Assembly (NCBI RefSeq): GCF_004752005.1
Contig: NZ_CP038493.1
Coordinates: forward strand, 1,052,302-1,116,301
From: Thalassotalea sp. HSM 43
Lineage (GTDB): Bacteria > Pseudomonadota > Gammaproteobacteria > Enterobacterales > Alteromonadaceae
Reading direction: 5' to 3'
DNA: 64,000 bases
This document shows positions 17,763 through 26,721 of the stretch, one piece after another. Position numbers and translations under genes: made by a program. The stretch's first letter is position 1. Each line of letters begins with the position of its first letter. Under the pieces are notes generated by a model, which saw only the letters and a list, made by a program, of their open reading frames with translations, was not told the origin of the DNA and made no database searches.

Positions 17763-18836
17763 TTAAACAAAACGATTGATGCAGTTCAAGTCACTAAACG
17801 CTCGCTGTAATCGCTGCGCCATACTTTGTTCTGCCTTGTGCAACCAAACTCGTGGGTCGTAAAACTTTTTATTCGGCTTATCGTCACCCTCTGGGTTACC
17901 AATTTGGCTATGCAAGTAACCGTTATTCGCTTGGTAAAAATCCAACACACCCTGCCAGCTTGCCCATTGAGTGTCGGTGTCGATATTCATTTTGATCACA
18001 CCGTATTCTATGGCTTCACTGATTTCTTCTTGTGATGAGCCTGAGCCACCGTGAAATACGAAATTCAAAGGTTGGCTTGCTAGATTAAATCTATCAGCGA
18101 CAAACGCCTGTGAGTTTTTCAGTATTTTAGGCGTCAGTTTGACATTACCTGGCTTGTAAACGCCGTGCACATTACCGAATGACGCGGCAATGATGAACTT
18201 ATCTGAAATCTGTGAAAGCCTTTGATAAGCGTACGCTACATCTTCAGGTTGGGTATACAGCGAGGCTGCATCTAAACCGGTATTATCGACACCGTCTTCT
18301 TCGCCGCCTGTACAACCCAATTCGATTTCTAAGGTCATATCAATTTTGCTCATGCGCTCTAAATAGGCAACGCAAGTATCAATATTATCGATTAGTGACT
18401 CTTCTGATAAATCGATCATATGTGAACTGAACAATGGTTTACCTGTGGCTTTGTAATGCTGCTCACCCGCGTCTAATAGACCGTCTATCCATGGCAGTAG
18501 CTTTCGCGCTGCATGGTCAGTATGCAATACCACTGGCACGCCATAGGCACCAGCCACTTGATGCACATAGTGCGCCGCGGCGGTTGCGCCAAGCACGGCT
18601 GCCGCCTGGCCATCAAGCTCTAGCGATTTGCCACAAAAAAATGAGGCGCCACCATGAGATAGCTGAATAATAACCGGAGAATTAACCTGCTTAGCCGCGG
18701 CTAATGTGGCATTAATTGAGTTAGTACCCACCACATTAACTGCCGGTAACGCGTATTTATTTGCTTTTGCATCAGCAAACAATGCGGTTAACTCATCACC
18801 AGTTATCACACCGACGGGTAAATTATTTGACAGCAT
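17763..18836 (-). CDS. fba: Fructose-bisphosphate aldolase class II
   Basis: 357 residues, class IIA length. Zinc-binding and catalytic motifs are present: VVLHTDHAARK (about residues 106-116), EIELGCTGGEEDGVD (about 174-188) and FHGGSGSS (about 264-271). It interconverts fructose-1,6-bisphosphate with glyceraldehyde-3-phosphate and dihydroxyacetone phosphate. It lies 12 bp downstream of eda and 28 bp upstream of fbp, so it is part of the alginate operon. It would consume the glyceraldehyde-3-phosphate that Eda releases. The genome may hold a second housekeeping copy; that cannot be seen here. Confidence 0.96.
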   Translation of the reverse strand: MLSNNLPVGVITGDELTALFADAKANKYALPAVNVVGTNSINATLAAAKQVNSPVIIQLSHGGASFFCGKSLELDGQAAAVLGATAAAHYVHQVAGAYGVPVVLHTDHAARKLLPWIDGLLDAGEQHYKATGKPLFSSHMIDLSEESLIDNIDTCVAYLERMSKIDMTLEIELGCTGGEEDGVDNTGLDAASLYTQPEDVAYAYQRLSQISDKFIIAASFGNVHGVYKPGNVKLTPKILKNSQAFVADRFNLASQPLNFVFHGGSGSSQEEISEAIEYGVIKMNIDTDTQWASWQGVLDFYQANNGYLHSQIGNPEGDDKPNKKFYDPRVWLHKAEQSMAQRLQRAFSDLNCINRFV

Positions 18837-18848
18837 CGTTTATCTTCC

Positions 18849-19460
18849 TTATACCGCAGCGCAGGCCTTGCTAATCGCTTGCCAGTCTTGGTTATCAACT
18901 AACTGCTGGCTTGCAACCCAAGTGCCACCAACAGCAAAACAATTTGCCAGTCCTAAATAATCGTCTTTATTGGCTTGTGATACACCACCTGTTGGACAGA
19001 ATACGGTATCTTTAAACAAGCCAGACATAGCAGAAATAAATTTGGCTCCGCCAGATAATGAGGCAGGAAACAGTTTTAACTCATGAAAACCATGACGACG
19101 CGCGGTTAAGATATCGGCAACATTAGCAACGCCAGGTAATACCGGAACACCGCAATTTTGTAGCGCTTTAGCTAACACGCTGTCCATGCCTGGGGTGACG
19201 ATAAAATCGGCTCCAGCATCGATGGCTTTGGCTAGGCTTTGTTCGCAAATAACCGTACCCGCACCAACAACCATCTCAGGGAAAGCCTGTTTAATGGCTT
19301 TTAATGCCTCAATAGATGCATCAGTGCGCAACACAACTTCCACTAAATGAATACCGCCAGCTTGCATTGCGCGAGCAATATCAACACCTTGCTCTGGCGT
19401 ATCGGCTTGAATAATAGGTAATAAGACCTGATCGGCCATTAAAGAACGAAACGTGTTCAT
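18849..19460 (-). CDS. eda: 2-dehydro-3-deoxy-phosphogluconate aldolase (KDPG aldolase)
   Basis: About 203 residues from ATG 19460, which has a GAGAA site; a longer frame to 19538 adds an unlikely tail that overlaps kdgK. The Schiff-base lysine lies in GFHELKLFPA (about residue 129). Other family motifs are VEVVLRTD, VGAGTV, FIVTPG and CPTGGV. It splits 2-keto-3-deoxy-6-phosphogluconate to pyruvate and glyceraldehyde-3-phosphate, the final step of alginate monomer breakdown. It follows kdgK by 34 bp. Confidence 0.96.
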   Translation of the reverse strand: MNTFRSLMADQVLLPIIQADTPEQGVDIARAMQAGGIHLVEVVLRTDASIEALKAIKQAFPEMVVGAGTVICEQSLAKAIDAGADFIVTPGMDSVLAKALQNCGVPVLPGVANVADILTARRHGFHELKLFPASLSGGAKFISAMSGLFKDTVFCPTGGVSQANKDDYLGLANCFAVGGTWVASQQLVDNQDWQAISKACAAV

Positions 19461-19494
19461 GAATATATTCTCAAAATTGGGCACAACCCCATCG

Positions 19495-20418
19495 TTAGAT
19501 GAGGGTTGCGTTGATTGCTTGTTTTGGTGCGATAGCACCAGGATGTTGAATAACGATACCAGCGGCTTTGCTAGCCTTGCTTATCGCTTGGCTAATAGAG
19601 TCACCGTTTAATCGAGCACCGAGATAGACGCCATTAAATGCATCGCCTGCCGATGTTGTATCAACGACATTCTCTACAGGTGTAATAACATGTTGTTGTG
19701 ACTGTCCGTCACACACAGAAATAACCGATGCAGGACCATTTTTAATGATCACTTCAGCGATATCAAACGACTCACAAAAGGCTTGTACACCGTCACTGCT
19801 GTCAATTTGGTATAACGAGACAAAGTCATCTACACCAGGTAGTGCGATATCAGATAATTCAAATGCTTTATTAAACTGCTGTTGAGCTTGCTGCTCATTT
19901 TTCCACAATCGTGCACGATAGTTTGGATCGAACACAATTTTAACACCCGCTTGTTTTAGCTGTGTGACTTTCTGCCAAAACGCTGGGCGAGACTCTTCAT
20001 CGATAACAGCCAAAGAGATGCCTGAGAAGAACAACATATCACAACCGGCTAATTGCTCAGTTACTTCAGCATCGACGAATTGCATCACTTTCTTTGCCGC
20101 TGAATCACTGCGCCAATAGGTAAAGCTGCGCTCGCCGGTCTCATCGGTCTCAATCAGATAGATACCCGGTACTTTTTGTTGATGCGTAAACACCAAATCG
20201 GTATTGATATCTTCACTGGCAAAACGCTGACGCATTTTGTCGCTGAGAGTGTCTGCCCCTACAGCAGACACTAACCCTACATGAGTCTCAGGAAAGCACC
20301 TTTTCATATAAACGGCTGAATTATAAACATCCCCGGCAAATGATTGCTTCATGGTGTCAGATGAACTGTTCATCAATTCAATCATGCATTCGCCGAGTAA
20401 ATAAATGCTTTTCATCAT
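19495..20418 (-). CDS. kdgK: 2-dehydro-3-deoxygluconokinase
   Basis: 307 residues of the PfkB/ribokinase family. It opens with LGECMIEL, has the sugar-binding FAGDVYNSAVYMKRCFP region, and carries the C-terminal PfkB signature DTTSAGDAFNG with the catalytic Asp near residue 255. It phosphorylates 2-keto-3-deoxygluconate to KDPG. Its ATG overlaps the stop of the upstream MFS gene by one base (TAATG), indicating translational coupling. It sits in the alginate operon between transporter and aldolase. Confidence 0.95.
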   Translation of the reverse strand: MMKSIYLLGECMIELMNSSSDTMKQSFAGDVYNSAVYMKRCFPETHVGLVSAVGADTLSDKMRQRFASEDINTDLVFTHQQKVPGIYLIETDETGERSFTYWRSDSAAKKVMQFVDAEVTEQLAGCDMLFFSGISLAVIDEESRPAFWQKVTQLKQAGVKIVFDPNYRARLWKNEQQAQQQFNKAFELSDIALPGVDDFVSLYQIDSSDGVQAFCESFDIAEVIIKNGPASVISVCDGQSQQHVITPVENVVDTTSAGDAFNGVYLGARLNGDSISQAISKASKAAGIVIQHPGAIAPKQAINATLI

Positions 20419-21740
20419 TAGGCCTTTTTCATTTTACCAAGTTGCTCTGGGCTTTTAAGTGGCTCAACTTTTGGAATAAGAATCCAAACCGCCAACATAG
20501 CAATGATGGCAAGAGACGCACCAATAACGAATGCTGGGGTATAGTTACCATCGGCGGTTAAATAAGGTACCAACGAGGTTAAACCTACAGCGCCTAATTT
20601 CGCAGCCATACCGGCAAAACCAGCTAAGGTGCCTACAGATTTTTTACCTAACAAGTCACTTGGCAATGTTTGTACGTTACCAATAGCAGTTTGGAAACCA
20701 AATAGAATAACGGCCATGATAAGTACCGCTGTAACTGGTTCACCTGGGTTTGCCATAGCAAGTAACGATGGCAACATAATCAAACAACCTAAGGTGATAG
20801 TCAGCTTACGAGTTTTATCTGTGTTCCAACCGGCTTTCAGTCGATTTTGCGCTAGCAAACCACCAAACCAAGCACCAAACATTGCGCCTACATATGGAAC
20901 CCAACCATAGATACCAATCGATTTAACATCCATGGCATACACTTCGTTTAAGTAAATTGGAATCCAGAAAACAAATAACCACCAAATAGGATCAATTGCA
21001 GCAGAGGCGATGATAACTCCCCAGCTTTGCTTGCGAGATAGCAACTCGCCTGTCGATGGGTTGTATTCCTCTTCTGGCTCACTATCGTCAGTTTGCTCAG
21101 GGCGTTGACCGGTTAAGATATACTGACGCTCTTCTTCGGTGATCCACGGATGTGAACCCGGTGGCGCTTTCACCAATACTAGCCATGGGATAAGCCATAA
21201 AAGACCGACTAAGCCAACGACAACGAACACCATTTGCCATGAAAAATACACAGTCAAAAAGGCAATAAGCGGTATCGCCACGATACCGCCAATAGCAGCA
21301 CCTGAATTGAAAATACCTTGCGCTAAAGCACGCTCTTTGGTTGGGAACCATTCGGCATTACCTTTGGTCGCGCCTGGCCAGTTACCGGCTTCAGCGACAC
21401 CTAAAATAGCGCGGAAGATACTAAAGCTTAAGATACCTTGTGCGAACGCATGTGCTACCGTTGCTAGTGACCAAACACCAATCGATAATACGAAACCTAG
21501 ACGAGTACCAATCCAGTCAAAAACCTTGCCGAAGATTGCCTGACCAAAAGCGTAGGCAAATACAAACACAATCGAAATGTTAGCGTAAATTTGTTTACGC
21601 TCTAATGCCGATTCATCTGGGAATAAGTCTTCAACGATATCAGGCCATAAAACACTGAGCGCTTGACGGTCAATGTAGTTAATAATGGTGGCAAGAGCGA
21701 TTAATGCAATCACCCACCAACGTAATCCTTTAACTTGCAT
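20418..21740 (-). CDS. MFS transporter, ExuT-like (hexuronate/alginate monomer uptake)
   Basis: 440 residues with about 12 transmembrane helices. It starts with a GLRWWVIALIALATIINYIDRQALSVLWP-type first helix, and the anion:cation symporter/ExuT features include GAGNWPGATKGNAEWFP-like text (EAGNWPGATK, about residue 117) and ERALAQGIFNSGAAIG. The family moves hexuronates by proton symport. In this operon the likely cargo is the unsaturated or linear monouronate made from alginate, by context. The start overlaps the kdgF stop by one base and is preceded by GGAGG. Confidence 0.92.
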   Translation of the reverse strand: MQVKGLRWWVIALIALATIINYIDRQALSVLWPDIVEDLFPDESALERKQIYANISIVFVFAYAFGQAIFGKVFDWIGTRLGFVLSIGVWSLATVAHAFAQGILSFSIFRAILGVAEAGNWPGATKGNAEWFPTKERALAQGIFNSGAAIGGIVAIPLIAFLTVYFSWQMVFVVVGLVGLLWLIPWLVLVKAPPGSHPWITEEERQYILTGQRPEQTDDSEPEEEYNPSTGELLSRKQSWGVIIASAAIDPIWWLFVFWIPIYLNEVYAMDVKSIGIYGWVPYVGAMFGAWFGGLLAQNRLKAGWNTDKTRKLTITLGCLIMLPSLLAMANPGEPVTAVLIMAVILFGFQTAIGNVQTLPSDLLGKKSVGTLAGFAGMAAKLGAVGLTSLVPYLTADGNYTPAFVIGASLAIIAMLAVWILIPKVEPLKSPEQLGKMKKA

Positions 21741-22084
21741 TATTTATCCTCCAAAAAATCTTCGCGTGCTGGGCTAAATGTATCAATCAAGATGCCACCG
21801 GTTGGGCACGTAGCACCATGGTCGGTATGTGGCGGAATATAACAGCTGTCGCCTGGCTTTAAGATTTTGGTGACACCGTCAATATTGAAGTGAAATTCTC
21901 CTTCAACAACATAGGTAACTTGAGAATGTCTATGGGCATGGTTGTAACCAATAGCCCCTTCAGAAAACCAAATTTTAACGGCCATTAGTTCATGGTTATA
22001 ACCAAGCATCTGACGTTTTAAGCCACCACCAATATCTTCAATCTCGGCTTCGCTGGCAAATGTAAAGTGGGCACTTTCGCTCAT
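21740..22084 (-). CDS. kdgF: Cupin protein KdgF (unsaturated uronate to keto-uronate)
   Basis: 114 residues, single-domain cupin. Metal ligands lie in YNHAHRHSQVTYVVEGEFHF (His about 49, 51 and 53) and in the second motif around PPHTDHGATCP (His about 92). KdgF converts 4,5-unsaturated monouronates from pectin or alginate to the linear keto form, feeding DEH into metabolism. It lies 14 bp after the PL17 gene that makes its substrate, with a GAGGAA site, and is coupled to the MFS gene downstream. Confidence 0.92.
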   Translation of the reverse strand: MSESAHFTFASEAEIEDIGGGLKRQMLGYNHELMAVKIWFSEGAIGYNHAHRHSQVTYVVEGEFHFNIDGVTKILKPGDSCYIPPHTDHGATCPTGGILIDTFSPAREDFLEDK

Positions 22085-22098
22085 TGTAATTCCTCGTG

Positions 22099-24348
22099 TT
22101 ACTGCTGATTATGCAATTTGAATAAGGTAAACCTTCCCTCAAATTGATACTCGTTGTTCTTATAATTAAATGTTGTCATACCAATACCTTGGCTATTAAT
22201 TGCCAATAGGTAGCGGCCACTATTGTTGAGTGTTACCTCAACCACTTCTATTTCACCAATCTGCTCAAAACGTAATTGTGAAACGTTTGATTGCGCTGAA
22301 ATAGTAAATTCTTTCGATGGGTTATATTCGCCATGCGGCTCTAATACACTAACAAACGTGTGATTTTTAACACCTTGTTTTCGATAGATAAAGCCCGCTT
22401 CATTGCGTAAGTTAAAGTCAGGGTCGTTGGCACCAACTCGGGTAAACAACAATTGCGTGTCACCGTCGACAATACTTGATTGCGTATAAAATCGGCCATT
22501 GTCATTGAGCCAGGTAATTTGTGCTAGCCCTGCTTTTGGTGTCGATTGCGCGGTTAACCAAAGGTGCTGATAACCGTTGTCTTTACCCAATGCGGTTAAT
22601 GATTCGCTAAACGCATTACGCTTAAAATTGCTGTCGATCAACTGGCCTTGATAATGCACAGGGAGGTCATATTGATGTTGCGCGTCACTTTTGACATTAA
22701 ACAGGTCTATTAATAAAGGCTGTTCGCTATCAGGCAAAGCGACGAGAGCCATAGTGCGACTAAGACTAACACCTGGATAGGCGCTATCGATATCGCCACG
22801 GCTAATGCTTCCGAACTCGTTGCTAGCAAAGAAAATCAATTCTGGGTGATTGGCATTACCGACTTCAACCTTACCATCAAAGTGGCTGCGTTCATCGACG
22901 ACAACGGTATTATGAGCGACGGTTTGTTTCGCGTAGCTATCGTTCTCAGGTAAATATTGACCACCGGATTTGGCTTCAACATTCAAAAATCTAGCGGCGC
23001 CGTAATCAGCAACAATTTCTGCACCATTGTCATAAAACTGCCATGCCAGTTTATCGAAGTGACCATGACCAAGGCCCTGCGCAGCGGGTTTAAATACCAC
23101 AGCACTGTCACCTAAGGTTTGCTCACGCATCACCACAAGTGCACCTTGCTTGCCATCGGCACCGTCACCAAAGGCTAACGATCTAAATTGATAAGGCGTT
23201 TGTTTGTTCGCATCGAGTGCATTTGCGACCGCAAGGCCGTCACCGGTTAGGATGACTTGCTGTTGCTGTTCGGCGATATCTAACAAGCCCGTATCTTGGG
23301 TCAAACCATAGGCGATAGTAACTCCACGCACTAACTCGATGGTATCTATACCCTTGCTTTTGATGGCATCATTAATTGGGAAAAATAACCCGTCATAGCT
23401 CAATTCAATCGTGGTGGTGATAGCTTTTAGCAAGATACCATCACGATGTTGAAATATTTTGCGCTCTGGTTGGTTGGTTTCAATAGCTTTGGCAAAAGTG
23501 ACAAACGGCATCAACGCATAACGCTGATAATATGGCCCTTCGTTGTAGTAGCCTTGTGGCGAAAACAACTCGTCTAACTGGCGCATAAACCCGCCCTTGC
23601 CTGACTTGTCTAAACCATATAAAGCTTGCTCTACCCACTCTTGCTCGCCAATCGCATAACCTGTCATACCAACAGCAGCGGTTAACCAAGTACCATGGTT
23701 ATGCACTTTATTAAACGTTGCCGGAGAGTCCACCGACAAGAACTTAACGATAGGACGCAGAATGCCTTGCTCAATACGTTGCTTTTCAGCAGCACTCAAA
23801 CTGTTAACAATCATGTCATAGGCTTGAGAGGTATACACCAGCCAAACCGCTTCATTAAGGCTTTGCCAAAACAGTTTACCTGGGTTGTTTTTATCTTTGC
23901 GACGAGCCGGATGCAGTGGCAGCGTTGGATACATATCCGCATACGCAAACAACATATCTCGAACGTAAGCGGCGTACTTGCTGTCTTGGGTTAATTGAAA
24001 CACCACGCCAGCGTTATACATAAGTTTATAGTTTTTCTTATGACGCTCATGGGTAAAACCACCACCGGAGTCTTTAGGTAATGGCACATCGATAGGCTGA
24101 GCTATTTGCAAATCAACAGACGATTTTCTGTCGGCAAATTCTGTTGAAAAGCGACCGTCACCTTGCAGTGCCGCGCGCATATCAGCAATATCTTGGTGGG
24201 ATATTACTAGGTGAGGGCTCTGACGAGACTCAAGTTCAGTTGCTGCATTAGCACTAATCATAAGCTGCAGAGCCGACACCAGTAATAAACCGAGGGAGCT
24301 AACAATAGATTTAAAAGATATAGATTTAAAAGATTTTGATGCAAACAT
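22099..24348 (-). CDS. Oligoalginate lyase, polysaccharide lyase family 17
   Basis: 749 residues, the usual PL17 length. There is a signal peptide (about residues 1-35), then an alpha/alpha toroid alginate lyase domain with the NHGTW motif (about residue 216, conserved catalytic Asn-His), and a heparinase II/III-like beta-sandwich domain with GHGHFDKLAWQFYDNG (about 426-441). PL17 enzymes are exolytic and release unsaturated monouronate from oligoalginate. It lies 9 bp after the PL6 gene and 14 bp before kdgF. The N-terminal coding segment has a short internal repeat (KSFKSISFKSI). Lipid anchoring is not evident; a periplasmic location is most likely. Confidence 0.94.
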   Translation of the reverse strand: MFASKSFKSISFKSIVSSLGLLLVSALQLMISANAATELESRQSPHLVISHQDIADMRAALQGDGRFSTEFADRKSSVDLQIAQPIDVPLPKDSGGGFTHERHKKNYKLMYNAGVVFQLTQDSKYAAYVRDMLFAYADMYPTLPLHPARRKDKNNPGKLFWQSLNEAVWLVYTSQAYDMIVNSLSAAEKQRIEQGILRPIVKFLSVDSPATFNKVHNHGTWLTAAVGMTGYAIGEQEWVEQALYGLDKSGKGGFMRQLDELFSPQGYYNEGPYYQRYALMPFVTFAKAIETNQPERKIFQHRDGILLKAITTTIELSYDGLFFPINDAIKSKGIDTIELVRGVTIAYGLTQDTGLLDIAEQQQQVILTGDGLAVANALDANKQTPYQFRSLAFGDGADGKQGALVVMREQTLGDSAVVFKPAAQGLGHGHFDKLAWQFYDNGAEIVADYGAARFLNVEAKSGGQYLPENDSYAKQTVAHNTVVVDERSHFDGKVEVGNANHPELIFFASNEFGSISRGDIDSAYPGVSLSRTMALVALPDSEQPLLIDLFNVKSDAQHQYDLPVHYQGQLIDSNFKRNAFSESLTALGKDNGYQHLWLTAQSTPKAGLAQITWLNDNGRFYTQSSIVDGDTQLLFTRVGANDPDFNLRNEAGFIYRKQGVKNHTFVSVLEPHGEYNPSKEFTISAQSNVSQLRFEQIGEIEVVEVTLNNSGRYLLAINSQGIGMTTFNYKNNEYQFEGRFTLFKLHNQQ

Positions 24349-24357
24349 AGTATCGGC

Positions 24358-26580
24358 CTATTGAACAATCTTGTTGTTGTCTAATAGAGCGGTATGCTCA
24401 CCCGCAACACGCAATTCAACAATGCTTGGTTGTTGATTCAGTTCGTTGTTGCTCAATGATGAAATTGGTTCACCGACCGTGTGTTCTATAACAATTGGCG
24501 CACTGTCTTGCAGCGTATTGCCGTCTATATTGGTTACTTGTACACCATGTAAGAAAATGCTGGCAGCGGCTTTGTTGCGCTTGCCAAGACCTAGGTCTTT
24601 GACGGTGTTGTTATTCATAACAAAATGAGGGCCAAAGGTACTTTCATCGGTACCACCACGATATAACTTAACCAATGCACCCTGTACTTGATTAAATTCA
24701 TTGTCGTTTAGGGTAACGTATTCAGCATTGTATATGCCTAGGTCTTCGTGTTCTTTATCAAGGCGCAACACATCGCCAGTAACGTTTACAAAGCGATTAC
24801 CAAGCAAGCTAATTTGGTCAGCAAATGCGCCTTTACCTGATTCAAAAAAGTGGAATGAATGATTCACATCAAGGTTTTGAATAACGGAATTTTGCACCAG
24901 CAAACGATAATTTTGCGTCATGCCCCATTTCTTAGAACGAATCATTACATTGCCAGACGAGTCTGGACTGTTTACGCCATCGATAACCACGCCATCGATT
25001 TTTAAACTGCCACCATCAACGATTTCAAACAAGGTACCGCGTTCGAACGTGATTTGTGCGTTACCGCGAGTTTGTGCTTGTATCGTTATAGTCTTATCAA
25101 TCGTGATAATTTTTCGTTCATCAAAACGACCATCTTGTAAAAGCAGTACGTCACCATCCTCGGCGTTTTTAACCGCGTTGAATAAAGCGTCTTCAGCAAC
25201 GTTTACGGCAACTTTTTTACCGCTATCAAAGGCTGTTGCTGTTGCTGGTTTTGGGTACCAGCTTGGCCCCGTTTGAGACTTTTTAATCGGCGTAAGTTTT
25301 TTATCGACACCGATATTTAACCCTTTTGGATACAGCAGACCATTATCACCTTGTTCTAACTCGATAGCTTGTTGCGTAATGCCGTATTCAAGCTCAGGCG
25401 GTGCGACCTGATTACTGACATTATCCGCAAACTTCACCCCAGAAACATCGTCAAACAAGCTAAATGGTTGCTTGCTTTCATTGACAATGAGGTTATTCGT
25501 AAGCGAAGAGCTAATTGGTACGGCTGAGCGTTCAGCATCACTACCTGCCGCCAATTGAATATGATCAACATTGATAAAGCTGTTATTGCTTATTTGTGCA
25601 TTCTCAACTTGATGATAGCGATTAATGGGTGAATTTGGCACGCCATTCATAATGGTGAAACCGCTACCAAAACGGTAACCCGTTAACCCTTGCAAGTAGT
25701 TATTACGAACTATTTGGTCTTTGTTAATAACACGAATACCACCGGTATGATCAACACCGTTACCAAAGAACGCGTTATTTTCAATGATGTTGCCGTTACC
25801 ATGGCGCAACGTTAGTGTGCCACGAGACTCAAAAAAGACATTATTCTTTAACACATTCTTGCCAGATTTTACTGAGATGATTTCCACCTCACCATTACAT
25901 TGGTCAAAGTAATTGTTTTCAACCAGGGTAAAAGAATCCGTTAAAGAATAGTGACTGGTGCCAATACGCAATGTTTCACCACCGTTTGAGCCCAATATTT
26001 GGCGCGGGCCAAAATAATTGTGATCAATTTGATGATGATTTTGCTGGCTATTTTCACTATTTAGACGCACCGCCATGGTGACGCCTTTGTTGGTCTTGCC
26101 CGCCAAGTAGTTATGGTCAAAGCGATTATATTGACCATACATACCGACCCAATAATCAGACTCTTGCTTATCTGGATTCGAGTAATCTTCGATAACCATT
26201 TCACTAATGCGTGAATGATAAGCTAAGTCTGTTTTATTGCGACGAAAGGCAATCACTTCATTACTTGGTGTGTAACCTTGCTTAAACACCAAGCCTGATG
26301 CATGCAAATATTGACCTGCTAAACGCAAGTTAGATTGGCCGCTTAGGATAACCTCACCTTTGGTTTCTGCCATCAAGGTGATAGGTTGATCTTTTGTACC
26401 TTGCCCGGTAAACAAAATTTCAAAGTCTTGCCAAGTGCCATTGGCGAGCTTCACCGTATCTCCAGCTTCTAATGAAGAAGCAATCTCAGCGTAGGCTTTT
26501 GGTGAATCAACTAAATATTCTTTAGCGCAGAGTTCAGTTGTTACCAGTAGAGAGATAAGGGTCAGGGCAAGATTTTTCAT
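24358..26580 (-). CDS. Alginate lyase, polysaccharide lyase family 6 (two beta-helix domains)
   Basis: About 740 residues from ATG 26580, chosen because it gives a clean signal peptide ending near ELCA; an alternative start at 26595 adds five residues. The N-terminal half is a right-handed beta helix of chondroitinase B type. The catalytic pair is visible as Lys in SVKSGKN (about residue 235) and Arg in LTLRHGNGN (about residue 257), spaced as in family 6. A second beta-helix half follows (about 420-740), as in AlyGC-type exo-acting PL6 enzymes. It cuts alginate (often poly-guluronate) in the periplasm. It is the first gene of the eight-gene operon ending at fbp. Confidence 0.93.
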   Translation of the reverse strand: MKNLALTLISLLVTTELCAKEYLVDSPKAYAEIASSLEAGDTVKLANGTWQDFEILFTGQGTKDQPITLMAETKGEVILSGQSNLRLAGQYLHASGLVFKQGYTPSNEVIAFRRNKTDLAYHSRISEMVIEDYSNPDKQESDYWVGMYGQYNRFDHNYLAGKTNKGVTMAVRLNSENSQQNHHQIDHNYFGPRQILGSNGGETLRIGTSHYSLTDSFTLVENNYFDQCNGEVEIISVKSGKNVLKNNVFFESRGTLTLRHGNGNIIENNAFFGNGVDHTGGIRVINKDQIVRNNYLQGLTGYRFGSGFTIMNGVPNSPINRYHQVENAQISNNSFINVDHIQLAAGSDAERSAVPISSSLTNNLIVNESKQPFSLFDDVSGVKFADNVSNQVAPPELEYGITQQAIELEQGDNGLLYPKGLNIGVDKKLTPIKKSQTGPSWYPKPATATAFDSGKKVAVNVAEDALFNAVKNAEDGDVLLLQDGRFDERKIITIDKTITIQAQTRGNAQITFERGTLFEIVDGGSLKIDGVVIDGVNSPDSSGNVMIRSKKWGMTQNYRLLVQNSVIQNLDVNHSFHFFESGKGAFADQISLLGNRFVNVTGDVLRLDKEHEDLGIYNAEYVTLNDNEFNQVQGALVKLYRGGTDESTFGPHFVMNNNTVKDLGLGKRNKAAASIFLHGVQVTNIDGNTLQDSAPIVIEHTVGEPISSLSNNELNQQPSIVELRVAGEHTALLDNNKIVQ

Positions 26581-26616
26581 GTGTGTACCGTACATCAGGA
26601 TTATCAGTGGATAAGA

Positions 26617-26711
26617 ATTAAGGCTTTTTACAACTCTGTGTCAGAAAAAGCCTTAATCTAATACGCAGCGAGCGAGTTTATATGCATGTGTTCGCGGCAC
26701 AAGACCGCGAA
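26617..26711. repeat. Two perfect hairpins before the PL6 gene
   Basis: The gap between the reductase and PL6 genes holds two inverted repeats. One has 13-bp arms ATTAAGGCTTTTT (26617-26629) and AAAAAGCCTTAAT (26645-26657). The other has 7-bp arms TTCGCGG (26691-26697) and CCGCGAA (26705-26711) and starts 11 bp downstream of the reductase stop codon. Neither is followed by a long U-tract on the minus strand, so they may act in processing, partial termination or mRNA stability between reductase and lyase. Confidence 0.65.
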
Positions 26712-26721
26712 CTGATCGAGA

